From the NCBI GenBank assembly GCA_003505715.1, contig DNXU01000462.1, positions 18,145 to 33,915 on the forward strand: a DNA stretch of 15,771 nucleotides, read 5' to 3'. Under the pieces are notes generated by a model. The model was not told where the DNA came from. It was given only the letters and a program-made list of their open reading frames with translations, and ran no database searches. Source of the DNA: Cyanobacteria bacterium UBA8803. Its GTDB lineage: Bacteria > Cyanobacteriota > Cyanobacteriia > Cyanobacteriales > Coleofasciculaceae. Of this stretch, positions 7,142-14,581 are shown one piece after another. The position numbers and the translations under genes are program-made. How positions within the stretch are numbered: position 1 is the stretch's first letter; the number at the start of each line of letters is the position of its first letter.

Positions 7142-8224
7142 ATGAAAATTGTCCACATCACGCCAACCTACTTTGATCATTCATCAGTAATAGGAGGCGG
7201 TGAGCGCTATCCAACAGAATTAGCATTCTGGATGTCAAAACGTGTAAATACAACTTTGGTAAGTTTTGCTTCGGATCGACAATCTTACAGTCAAGGGAAA
7301 CTGAATGTTGAGACTTATCCAGTTAAACGCTTAATACATGGCAACACAGTTAATCCTCTATCCTTTAGATATCTCAGCGTAATTTTGAGAGCTGATATAG
7401 TCCACATTCATCATATCAATACGCTTGTTTCTGACCTAGGCTGCCTGACAGGATTTTTGTTCGGTAAGCGAGTTTTTGTGACAGACTATGGCGGGGGTGG
7501 AAGTTTATTTCTGAACCATAAACTTCCAGTGTTTAGCTGCTATCGGAATGCGATCACTTATTCCCGCTTTGGATTAAATGCTCTTCCTTTTGAACTACAA
7601 AAAAAATCCCTTCTGATTAAAGGAGGGATTGATGCCGATAAATTTTGTCCGGATGGCTCTCTAGAGAAAGAGAATAAGATTCTGTACGTCGGTCGAATTT
7701 TGCCCCACAAAGGCATCAATTACTTGATAGAAGCTTTCCGCTTATTAAATCGTCCAGATTATAAGCTCAAAATTCTGGGTAGAGTCTACAGCGAACAATT
7801 CTACCAAGATCTAAAACAGATGCTAGAAGGTCTTGCAGTAGAGTTCGTTCATGATGCGGACGATCGCAGATTATTACATGAATATCGCACGGCAAAAGTG
7901 ACCGTCTTACCTTCAGTTCATACAACCTGCTACGGGGATTACACCCCAGTTCCAGAATTAATGGGTTTCACTTTGCTAGAATCTCAAGCCTGTGGTACTC
8001 CTGTAATTTGTACCGATGCTGGTGCCATGTCTGAGTTTGTCGATGATGATCGTACTGGGTTTGTGGTGAAGCAGAATTCTGGAGAAGCAATTGCCGCTGC
8101 ACTCCGCAAACTTATTAGCTTATCGCCATTGGAGTATGCAGGCTATCAAACTCGTTGTTGTGAGTGGATAAAACCTCTAAGCTGGTCATCAGTTGTCGAA
8201 GAACATTTGAAGATTTACCAATGA
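7142..8224 (+). CDS. Family 4 (GT-B) glycosyltransferase
   Basis: Predicted retaining transferase of 360 residues. The acceptor-side loop is VIGGGERYPTELA (16-28). DIVHIHH (85-91) is the usual middle strand. YVGRILPHKGINYLIEAFR (182-200) holds the conserved Arg/Lys that contact the donor diphosphate. PELMGFTLLESQACGTPVI (271-289) contains the EX7E pair (E272 and E280) intact, so the enzyme looks active. CTDAGAMSEFV (290-300) follows as in the family. The ATG is 15 bases after the preceding gene. The stop codon overlaps an ATG (ATGA at 8221-8224), a coupling arrangement, yet the frame opened there closes after 13 codons. A hairpin with an internal AAGGAGG lies at 7605-7630. Confidence 0.92.
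   Translation: MKIVHITPTYFDHSSVIGGGERYPTELAFWMSKRVNTTLVSFASDRQSYSQGKLNVETYPVKRLIHGNTVNPLSFRYLSVILRADIVHIHHINTLVSDLGCLTGFLFGKRVFVTDYGGGGSLFLNHKLPVFSCYRNAITYSRFGLNALPFELQKKSLLIKGGIDADKFCPDGSLEKENKILYVGRILPHKGINYLIEAFRLLNRPDYKLKILGRVYSEQFYQDLKQMLEGLAVEFVHDADDRRLLHEYRTAKVTVLPSVHTTCYGDYTPVPELMGFTLLESQACGTPVICTDAGAMSEFVDDDRTGFVVKQNSGEAIAAALRKLISLSPLEYAGYQTRCCEWIKPLSWSSVVEEHLKIYQ
7605..7630. repeat. Intragenic hairpin with A-tract, covering an internal AAGGAGG
   Basis: AATCCCTTCT (7605-7614) pairs with AGGAGGGATT (7621-7630) around a 6-base loop. On the + strand RNA this is ten pairs including one U-G. Six A residues (7599-7604) precede it, so on the minus strand the stem is followed by a T6 tract, the shape of an intrinsic terminator, although there one C-A mismatch breaks the stem after seven pairs. 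The right arm includes a perfect Shine-Dalgarno core five bases before an out-of-frame ATG at 7632 that opens only ten codons. Confidence 0.45.
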
Positions 8225-8420
8225 AAGTTTTCTGGTTTAGTTCAAAACCTATGGTTAATTGAGTTAGCGCAAGAACTGAAACAGTTAGATTAGAGATGTG
8301 CAATTAGTAACCTAACTTATCTTTAATTGAATCAATATAGAACTTTCCGGAAACGTTTGGTATCTGGTGGTATTACTTAATACATGGTCTATAGCTTAAC
8401 CTTAAGTTAAGGAGGGCTAG
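8225..8420. other. Intergenic region with dyads and a possible gene remnant
   Basis: This is the longest gap between genes in the window. From ATG 8221, overlapping the previous stop, a frame reads MKVFWFSSKPMVN and stops at 8260. The +1 frame continues as LWLIELAQELKQLD up to a TAG at 8291. The two halves together resemble the start of a glycosyltransferase broken by a frameshift, which is only suggestive. Further on lie the dyads ATTGA-A-TCAAT (8326-8336), TTTCCGGAAA (8344-8353) and an overlapping AAACGTTT (8351-8358). Any of these could be regulatory. I see no convincing sigma-70 promoter. Confidence 0.35.
8409..8416 (+). promoter_or_regulatory. Strong Shine-Dalgarno fixing a TTG start
   Basis: AAGGAGGG stands five bases (8416-8420 counted from the AAGGAGG core) before the TTG at 8421 and is the best ribosome-binding site in the window. 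It fixes the start of the fusion gene, which has no ATG near its first beta strand. CTTAAC (8395-8400) can pair with GTTAAG (8406-8411) across a 5-base loop. This weak hairpin would cover the first part of the site, so the pairing may modulate translation; that is inference. Confidence 0.7.
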
Positions 8421-10172
8421 TTGCGACTGATTCGCATCCTCATAGTTACCCACGCTCCACTCTCTGCTGAATTTGGTGCTGGTCAGGCGGCAATCAATCT
8501 GGCAGAAGCTTTTCGGGAACAGGGACATGATGTTACTCTGTGGTCGCCTCATCCCCTACCTCCCCAAACCAGGTGGTGGCAAACTGTCCAACAGATGCAA
8601 GCTAAGTTGGATAGCTTTATCGAAACCCAAAAACCTTTCGATCTTATTGATAGTCCTGCTACACTTATAACCCGAAAGGTTAGTCAATCAGCTATAGTTG
8701 TGGCTCGTAGCGTACAACCCGATATCTTGTACTTAATCAATAGCTTAAACGATAACCGAGAAAGAAGCTTTAAAGGGATTATTAAACTCTTTTTTAGCTA
8801 TTTATACTCAGCCTATAGAGCTTTTCTAGTACTTCAAGGTTGGAGCAGAGCGCGATATATCCTTTGCCTAGGTACTTTAGAGCTTCAGTGGATGGAAAAG
8901 TGGTTTCCCTGGTGGAAGGATAAACTAAGTTATTATGTAAACGCTCTTTCAAAAACAGATCAGGAAGCGCTAGCTCAAGTGAGGCTCCAGCGGCAACCTC
9001 TTTCAGGAGACAGTATCAGATTTCTATGGATTGGGCGTTGGAATTCTCACAAAGGCACTGATAAGTTGCTGGATTTTATAACTCAATGGGTAGCTTTACG
9101 GCCTCAAGATACATTCACAATTGCAGGCTGTGGTATTGAAGTAGAGCAAGATGTTCCTCCTAAGCTTATTCAGTGTGACCAACTAAAAATTATCCCGTCG
9201 TTTGATAGAAACTATCTTTGCTCTTTGCTTGCTAGTCATAATGTTGGCCTGTTTACCAGCAAAGTTGAAGGTTGGGGACTAGTTTTAAACGAAATCATCG
9301 AGTCTGGAATACCAGTTTTTACGACACCAGCCGGAGGAGCCATGGATCTAGAACCTTTAGTGAAGGGTAAACTAATGCCCTTTCCACCTCCTTTAGACTT
9401 AACACCCGATCTCCTAACTATCCTAACAAATAGAGAAATTACAGATGATTACTATAGAGCTTGTAATTGGCAAAACATAGCTAACAAATACGCCGAACTA
9501 GTATTTAGGAATAGCAATTATAATTACATGGAGAAGAAAAATATGCATCCCTTATATGTACCTTATATCCAAGAAAATTGGAAATCGTTTAAGTTCAAGC
9601 ACGCTTTATTTCAGTTACTGGGTCTTCGTGGAGTAATTGCTGGTCATACCAAAAATGAAGAAGTACTACTCGATAAATATGCGAAAGGTCGCAAGAGCAT
9701 AGTTGAGCTAGGCGTAGCTGAAGGAGCCTCTGCACTTGCCCTTAGACGGGTTGCAGATTCAGCAGGTAATCTTTACTTAATAGACCCTTATCTTCCAGGA
9801 CGTATCCTGGGGCTTAATTTTAGTAAGCTGGTTGCTCATCGCTATGTTAATAGTTGCCGCAATGCAACAGTTCATTGGATAGAAGAATTCAGTTTTAATG
9901 CTTTAAAAAATTGGCATAATCATATAGATTTTTTACTCATTGATGCCGATCACTCTTACGATAGTTGTTTGCAGGATTGGCAAGAGTGGAACCGTTTTGT
10001 AGTACCAGGCGGAATTGTAGCATTTCATGATGCCAGAATCTTTGAAGATGGCTGGACAAAAGAGGATTGGGGGCCTGTAATAGTTGTCAAAGAACTATTC
10101 CGCAATCATCACAATCCGCAGTGGTCTATTGTGGATGAAGTGGACTCTCTGGTAATCATTCAACGCCATTAA
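8421..10172 (+). CDS. Two-domain protein: GT4 glycosyltransferase fused to a methyltransferase
   Basis: A 583-residue protein with two enzymes. Residues 1-365 form a GT-B glycosyltransferase: FGAGQAAINLAEA (18-30) is the acceptor loop, FLWIGRWNSHKGTDKLL (201-217) the donor-contact segment, and VEGWGLVLNEIIESGIPVF (282-300) holds E283 and E291 of the EX7E pair. Residues about 375-583 form a Methyltransf_24-like class I methyltransferase: SIVELGVAEGASALALR (426-442) is motif I, IDPY (454-457) the strand-2 acid, IDFLLIDADHSYDSC (502-516) a metal/acceptor motif of this family, and VVPGGIVAFHDA (527-538). Translation starts at TTG 8421 behind a strong Shine-Dalgarno site. The junction (366-376) is short and asparagine/lysine-rich and contains two methionines (370, 375), the second preceded by GGAG. 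The protein could have arisen by joining two genes, and the second half might also be made alone. Confidence 0.88.
   Translation: MRLIRILIVTHAPLSAEFGAGQAAINLAEAFREQGHDVTLWSPHPLPPQTRWWQTVQQMQAKLDSFIETQKPFDLIDSPATLITRKVSQSAIVVARSVQPDILYLINSLNDNRERSFKGIIKLFFSYLYSAYRAFLVLQGWSRARYILCLGTLELQWMEKWFPWWKDKLSYYVNALSKTDQEALAQVRLQRQPLSGDSIRFLWIGRWNSHKGTDKLLDFITQWVALRPQDTFTIAGCGIEVEQDVPPKLIQCDQLKIIPSFDRNYLCSLLASHNVGLFTSKVEGWGLVLNEIIESGIPVFTTPAGGAMDLEPLVKGKLMPFPPPLDLTPDLLTILTNREITDDYYRACNWQNIANKYAELVFRNSNYNYMEKKNMHPLYVPYIQENWKSFKFKHALFQLLGLRGVIAGHTKNEEVLLDKYAKGRKSIVELGVAEGASALALRRVADSAGNLYLIDPYLPGRILGLNFSKLVAHRYVNSCRNATVHWIEEFSFNALKNWHNHIDFLLIDADHSYDSCLQDWQEWNRFVVPGGIVAFHDARIFEDGWTKEDWGPVIVVKELFRNHHNPQWSIVDEVDSLVIIQRH
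9530..9545 (+). promoter_or_regulatory. Possible internal ribosome-binding site and start at the fusion junction
   Basis: GGAG at 9530-9533 lies nine bases before the in-frame ATG at 9543 (Met375), directly before the methyltransferase half. A second in-frame ATG is at 9528 (Met370). The arrangement would permit a free methyltransferase of about 209 residues, a normal size for that family. Whether it is used cannot be told from sequence. Confidence 0.3.
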
Positions 10173-10213
10173 TTTATTCCATTTCTAATAATTAAACCAA
10201 GAACATTGTATTT

Positions 10214-10960
10214 ATGAATTACAACTCCAAAGATATTAAAGTGAATAGCGCTTATGACCATTGGCATGATACGGTTCATGGTCAAGATAATCCATCAAAT
10301 ATTCGTTTAGAGGAGTGGCATATAAATGCTCTTGGATTATCCCCTGAACTCAATAATAAAAACATTTTAGAGGTTGGTTGCGGTGTTGGCGATTTTGCTC
10401 TTTATTTATCCGATCAGAAAGCTGCTATTACTGCTGTAGATTTTTCTGAAAAAGCTATTGAGTTGGCTAAACAAAAAGCACAAATCCAAAATAAGCAAGT
10501 AGAGTTTATAGTGGCAGATGCTCAAAACTTGCCATTCCCTGATAATTCATTTGATTTAGTATTCTCTTGTGAATGCCTAGAGCATGTACCTAACCCCCAG
10601 TTAGCACTAACTGAAATGCAAAGAGTACTAAAACCCTCAGGTAAGTTAATTCTGACTACAGAAAACTACTCAAACGCTATGTTGCTATATTGGTTAGTTT
10701 GCTGGTTGCGTAAAGAGCCTTTTAATAGTGGTGAAAAAGTGCAACCAATAGATCACTTCTTTGTTTATTGGCAAGTTAGTAAAATGTTCAACAATGCTGG
10801 TTTTACAATCCAAAGAATGATTGGCTCTCATCATGTGTTCCTTCTGCTGCCGAGATTTCATCCTCATACTTTTGTTGTTGAAAGGTTTCAGAATTTACTG
10901 ATAGCCACAATTCTCCGCCCATTTGCACGACATATGGCATTTGAAGCTATAAAGAAATAA
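10214..10960 (+). CDS. Class I SAM-dependent methyltransferase (Methyltransf_11/UbiE-like)
   Basis: Predicted cytoplasmic methyltransferase of 248 residues. ILEVGCGVGDFALYL (51-65) is motif I, AVDFSEKAIELAKQKA (74-89) carries the ribose-contacting D76, FIVADAQNLPFPDNSFDLV (98-116) is the motif II/III region, and SCECLEHV (118-125) and RVLKPSGKLILTTEN (137-151) complete the Methyltransf_11 pattern. After about residue 155 the sequence diverges from ubiquinone methyltransferases, with aromatic and hydrophobic patches (MLLYWLVCWL at 155-164, HHVFLLLPRF) that suggest membrane contact or a lipid-linked acceptor. The ATG at 10214 has no Shine-Dalgarno sequence. It follows the fusion gene by 41 bases and precedes the next gene by 13, so it is very likely cotranscribed. 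This is the fourth methyltransferase module of the locus. Confidence 0.88.
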   Translation: MNYNSKDIKVNSAYDHWHDTVHGQDNPSNIRLEEWHINALGLSPELNNKNILEVGCGVGDFALYLSDQKAAITAVDFSEKAIELAKQKAQIQNKQVEFIVADAQNLPFPDNSFDLVFSCECLEHVPNPQLALTEMQRVLKPSGKLILTTENYSNAMLLYWLVCWLRKEPFNSGEKVQPIDHFFVYWQVSKMFNNAGFTIQRMIGSHHVFLLLPRFHPHTFVVERFQNLLIATILRPFARHMAFEAIKK

Positions 10961-10973
10961 ATACTAACAGGCT

Positions 10974-12059
10974 ATGGCAAAGCTAGTTGTTCATGTAGCA
11001 GAAGTTGATTTGTCTGAAGAATCAGGCATGGGAAGGGTTGGATGGCATTGGAAACATGAGTTTGAAAGACGCGGCTATGAATTTTTGCATATTGGACCAG
11101 CACAAGTTGGTTCAGTTCCACATCCAGCTTGGTTCCCTTATGCAGCCTATAGAGCGTATCAAAGGCTAGGTATGAAAGCCTCTCTTTTTTTAGTTCATGA
11201 ACCTGCTTCAGGAGCTTTTGTACACAAGAGTATTCCTACTGTAGTTATCAGTCATGGTCTAGAGAGACGGTTTTGGCAATTAGCATTGGAAGGAAATAGC
11301 GGCTTAAGCCAAAAAATTAAGTTGCGTACAAAAATATTATTTCCTATATGGCGGCTAAGGCACTGTGATTTAGGCTTAGGCAAAGCTGACTTAGTTTTAC
11401 TTATAAATCAACAAGATGCTGAATTTGCTCAAAAATATTACCGTCTAAATCAGCAAAAAATATTTGTTTTTAAAAATGGAGTTGTTCCATCTTATATAAA
11501 TGAAAATATACAACCAAATGGTAATTTAAATGTTATTTTTTTGGGTTCTTGGATTGAACGCAAAGGAATCAAGACATTAGTGCAAGCAGCTCAATTATTA
11601 TATCAAAATCAAATACCTATAAATTGGATAGTAGCAGGCACAAATATTGGCCGTGAAAAAGTATTGAATTTTTGGGCGAGTGAACTTCATCATTTTGTAG
11701 AAATCATGCCCCATTTCAGTAGAGCTATGGAAGAGAACCTGTTTGCGCGTTCCCATGTTTTTGTATTACCCAGTTTTTTTGAAGGACAATCATTAGCTCT
11801 ACTCCAAGCAATGGAAACGGGGCGATGTTGCATAACAACAGACTGCTGTGGCCAACGAGACTTAATTCAAGATGGCTACAACGGCTTACTCCATCAACCA
11901 GGTGATGCTCAGCATTTAGCTTTTCTCATAGAACGATGTGCCCAAGAGTTAGATTTGAGAACAAATCTTGGGAAAAATGCCAAGCTTTCAGTTAAAAATC
12001 GTGCCTGGGAAACTGTATCTGCTGAAGTGATCGACCGAATTGAGAAGCTACTAAGCTAG
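10974..12059 (+). CDS. Family 4 (GT-B) glycosyltransferase with Gln in the EX7E position
   Basis: Predicted sugar transferase of 361 residues. SEESGMGRVGWHW (14-26) is the acceptor-side loop. VISHG (91-95) is the short His motif of the N-terminal domain. VIFLGSWIERKGIKTLVQAA (187-206) is the donor-contact segment with R196/K197. SFFEGQSLALLQAMETGRC (267-285) is the EX7E region, but the second glutamate is replaced by Gln278 (E270 is kept). DCCGQRDLIQDGYNGLL (290-306) completes the domain. The Gln may be a subfamily trait, because the rest of the domain is well kept; reduced or altered activity is an alternative. The ATG start lies 13 bases after the preceding methyltransferase. The gene is AT-rich, in contrast to the C-rich gene that follows. 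Confidence 0.87.
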   Translation: MAKLVVHVAEVDLSEESGMGRVGWHWKHEFERRGYEFLHIGPAQVGSVPHPAWFPYAAYRAYQRLGMKASLFLVHEPASGAFVHKSIPTVVISHGLERRFWQLALEGNSGLSQKIKLRTKILFPIWRLRHCDLGLGKADLVLLINQQDAEFAQKYYRLNQQKIFVFKNGVVPSYINENIQPNGNLNVIFLGSWIERKGIKTLVQAAQLLYQNQIPINWIVAGTNIGREKVLNFWASELHHFVEIMPHFSRAMEENLFARSHVFVLPSFFEGQSLALLQAMETGRCCITTDCCGQRDLIQDGYNGLLHQPGDAQHLAFLIERCAQELDLRTNLGKNAKLSVKNRAWETVSAEVIDRIEKLLS

Positions 12060-12096
12060 GGGCAACACATTGAAGGTAATTCATTGGCCTATACAT

Positions 12097-13236
12097 ATGC
12101 AGCAACTCGCCAAAATTGTCATCCTAACAGCTAAAGTTCATCCCCATATTTGTGGAGTTGGCGACTACTCCATCAACCTCGCCACCTATTGCCAAACCCA
12201 ACTCAATATCAACATCGATCTCATCGTCGAACAAGGTTGCCAAGCCTCATCTGAACCCGTTACGATCCTGCCCTATGTGGAAAGCTGGTCTAAACCAGGT
12301 CTACAAAAGCTTTTTACCTTTCTAGATACTCAGAACGTCGAGACTGTAATTTTACAATATACTCCCTGGCTCTACTCTCCGAAAGGCTTCGTGCCAGATT
12401 TGCTCGATTTCTGGAAACAATGCACCAAAAGATTCCAAACCTTACTAATTGCCCATGAAACCTACTCATGGTTCCTGAAATATCCCGGTACTTGGCTTCT
12501 CGGAATACTACAGCAGTATGTCTTGCGAGAACTGGTTCGTTCTAGCGATCGCGTCTTCTCCGGTTCCGAACCCTACCTGCATCGCCTCAAACGCTTTAGC
12601 AACCATCCCGAACGAATTCATTATTTACCCATTCCCAATAATATTCTCTTTCAACGCCTGACCCGAACTCACAAGCAAGAACTGCGCCAAAAACTGGCAA
12701 TCTTGCCCGAACACATGGTCTTAACTCTATTTGGTTGCATTGGCTCAATTTGGCAGCCTTGGATTTCGGCCTTAGATTCCTGCCTTCTGCAAAATAAATA
12801 CCCCGTTGTCTGGTTACTATTAGGCAACGCTCAGTCTCTATCCCTACCTTTCCAAAACCCCGTTATCCGGCCCGGTTATCTCAGTCAAACTGAGTTTTCT
12901 CATTACTTGCAACTCTCCAGCTTAATGTTAATGCCTCATGAATTTGGCATCAGTGCTAAACGCACATCATTGATGTCAGCTCTCGAACACGGCATACCAG
13001 TGATTGGTACAGATGGCATGTTGACCGATTCTTTCTTTAGAAAATTACCCAGTATCGTTTTATCTCCAGACCACAATTATTCTAAATTCGAGCAGCAAAT
13101 TCTCAACTCCCTAACTCAGCTCCCCTCTTTACACCAGCTAGCTCAACGTACTCAAGACTACTATAAGCAACATCTCAGTTGGTCGGTAGTTACCCAAACA
13201 TTACTACCCTATTTACAAAATTGCTCACCATGTTAA
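12097..13236 (+). CDS. GT-B fold glycosyltransferase, divergent
   Basis: Predicted 379-residue GT-B protein. AKIVILTAKVHPHICGVGDYS (5-25) is the first strand and acceptor loop; LIAHETYSWF (117-126) follows in the N-terminal domain. The C-terminal domain has VLTLFGCIGS (208-217), VVWLLLGNA (237-245), PVIRPGYLSQTEFSHYL (255-271) and PHEFGISAKRTSLMSALEHG (280-299). The last replaces the usual EX7E motif with a GISAKRTS form seen in a GT4 subgroup. ATG 12097 is chosen. TTG at 12070 is in frame, has AGGGG seven bases upstream and would add nine residues, so it remains possible. Coding sequence is C-rich (19 C to 4 G in 12601-12660), unlike the preceding gene. It contains one HIP1 site. It overlaps the next gene by seven bases. 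Confidence 0.78.
   Translation: MQQLAKIVILTAKVHPHICGVGDYSINLATYCQTQLNINIDLIVEQGCQASSEPVTILPYVESWSKPGLQKLFTFLDTQNVETVILQYTPWLYSPKGFVPDLLDFWKQCTKRFQTLLIAHETYSWFLKYPGTWLLGILQQYVLRELVRSSDRVFSGSEPYLHRLKRFSNHPERIHYLPIPNNILFQRLTRTHKQELRQKLAILPEHMVLTLFGCIGSIWQPWISALDSCLLQNKYPVVWLLLGNAQSLSLPFQNPVIRPGYLSQTEFSHYLQLSSLMLMPHEFGISAKRTSLMSALEHGIPVIGTDGMLTDSFFRKLPSIVLSPDHNYSKFEQQILNSLTQLPSLHQLAQRTQDYYKQHLSWSVVTQTLLPYLQNCSPC
12545..12552. repeat. HIP1 palindrome GCGATCGC
   Basis: An exact copy of the highly iterated palindrome known from many cyanobacterial genomes, lying in coding sequence of the 12097 glycosyltransferase. It supports a cyanobacterial host. By my reading, no exact copy is present between 1 and 12000. 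Confidence 0.85.
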
Positions 13237-14573
13237 CGAGTAAATATTCTCGCATATCGATTTTCCTCCATATACTTTTATTCTTAACGGTAGCTAGTTC
13301 TGCACTCACTTACTGGAAGGCAGCAGACTATGCTATCCACGGTCACTGGCTGCCTGAATATTACAAAGATCAAAGCTACATAGCAATTGTGCCAAGTTGG
13401 CAAAAGCTTGTAAAAGATGGGTTGGCTTTCCTACTACTTTTGGGTAGCTTATTTTGGCCTGCCACCAACCCCGTCTATAAGTATCAAAAAAATAATAACA
13501 TTAAAGTGGCGTATATCCTACTCCTTTTTGTGATTAGCATTTCCCTAGCACGGAGTATTTTAACCAATTTTAGCCTTTCCATATTATTTTTTACTACCCG
13601 ACCTTTAATTATTACAGCAGCTATCTTTATATTTTGCCACAGACATCTTAACAATCATTACTTGATTAAAGTTTTAGAATTTACAAATATTCTGGCAATT
13701 TCTCAAGTTTTTTATGCTGTTATGCAAAGGATGACAGCCGTAAATTACAATAGCGTTTCCTGGTTTAGTTCTGGTATAGTTCGTTCCGTTGGCACGTTTA
13801 CTGAACCTAATTCCCTAGGACTTTTTTTAGTTATTTGCGCTTATTTTAATATTTACATACTCAAATGGCATCCTTGGCGAATTGCGCTATTAGCTGCCTA
13901 TGCCTTAGCTATCTTCTTAAGTGATTCTAGAACTTCTATTTTAATTTTATTTTTGTTATTTACCGAAAAAATATTCTATCACTTAACTAGGTTTTGTAAA
14001 ACCCAGATAGATTTTCTATTCTTAAATTTTACTAGATTTGCTATTTTACCATTTCTAGCATTCTACGCAATTCTTGCAGTCAAAGACTTAAGCATTAGGG
14101 GAGCAAACTCATCCCTTTACGGTGGCAGGCTAGAAATATTTTTAGCTTACGTTAATCAATCAGATATTTTTTCGGTCTTATTCGGCAAGCATTTAGGATT
14201 TGGCTCTAATACATTAAAAATCTTACAAGATAGTAATATTCTTGAAGGAAGTGACGCAGCTCTTGCTGATTCCACCTGGTCTTACATCCTATTTCAGTTT
14301 GGCATTTTAGGAATATTACTAGTAATACAAATTTTATATCTCCTTTTTAAAGATCCAATTATTCATTTGAATTTGCAGAAAGATTTCCAAGTACACCGTA
14401 TATTAGTCAGCCAAAAAATGGCTATTGGTATTTACCTATTTTGTTGTTTAGCAACAATTATCATATTTGAGTTTTATGCAGTCTTGCCCCTACTCGTTTG
14501 CTCGTTATTTTTCATCCAATACCAATATTACTACTATATCTTGTTTGTACAACAACAAGCCGATCGTAACTAA
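13230..14573 (+). CDS. Polytopic O-antigen ligase/polymerase-like membrane protein (Wzy/WaaL type)
   Basis: A 447-residue inner-membrane protein with about eleven or twelve hydrophobic spans (about 9-27, 62-80, 91-108, 117-135, 147-165, 190-208, 215-231, 234-243, 264-284, 350-373, 397-414, 415-430). The long loop between about 285 and 349 is probably periplasmic. Family marks are SVGTFTEPNSLGLFL (186-200), FLSDSRTSILIL (229-240), YGGRLEIF (297-304) and DSTWSYILFQFGILGILL (347-364), the pattern of Wzy_C/O-antigen ligase proteins. ATG 13230 overlaps the preceding stop by seven bases, suggesting translational coupling; TTG 13179 would overlap by 58 bases and is unlikely. In a locus with an ABC exporter a Wzy polymerase is not expected, so a ligase joining the exported chain to its acceptor fits better, but ligase and polymerase cannot be told apart by sequence alone. 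Confidence 0.83.
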   Translation: MLTSKYSRISIFLHILLFLTVASSALTYWKAADYAIHGHWLPEYYKDQSYIAIVPSWQKLVKDGLAFLLLLGSLFWPATNPVYKYQKNNNIKVAYILLLFVISISLARSILTNFSLSILFFTTRPLIITAAIFIFCHRHLNNHYLIKVLEFTNILAISQVFYAVMQRMTAVNYNSVSWFSSGIVRSVGTFTEPNSLGLFLVICAYFNIYILKWHPWRIALLAAYALAIFLSDSRTSILILFLLFTEKIFYHLTRFCKTQIDFLFLNFTRFAILPFLAFYAILAVKDLSIRGANSSLYGGRLEIFLAYVNQSDIFSVLFGKHLGFGSNTLKILQDSNILEGSDAALADSTWSYILFQFGILGILLVIQILYLLFKDPIIHLNLQKDFQVHRILVSQKMAIGIYLFCCLATIIIFEFYAVLPLLVCSLFFIQYQYYYYILFVQQQADRN

Positions 14574-14581
14574 AGACGACT

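Noticed and set aside
9795..9810. CCAGGA/TCCTGG hairpin in the fusion gene
   Set aside because: Only six pairs, inside coding sequence for a conserved stretch, no T run; likely chance.
13179..13229. TTG 13179 as start of the ligase-like gene
   Set aside because: It overlaps the preceding gene by 58 bases without a ribosome-binding site; ATG 13230 directly precedes the first membrane span.
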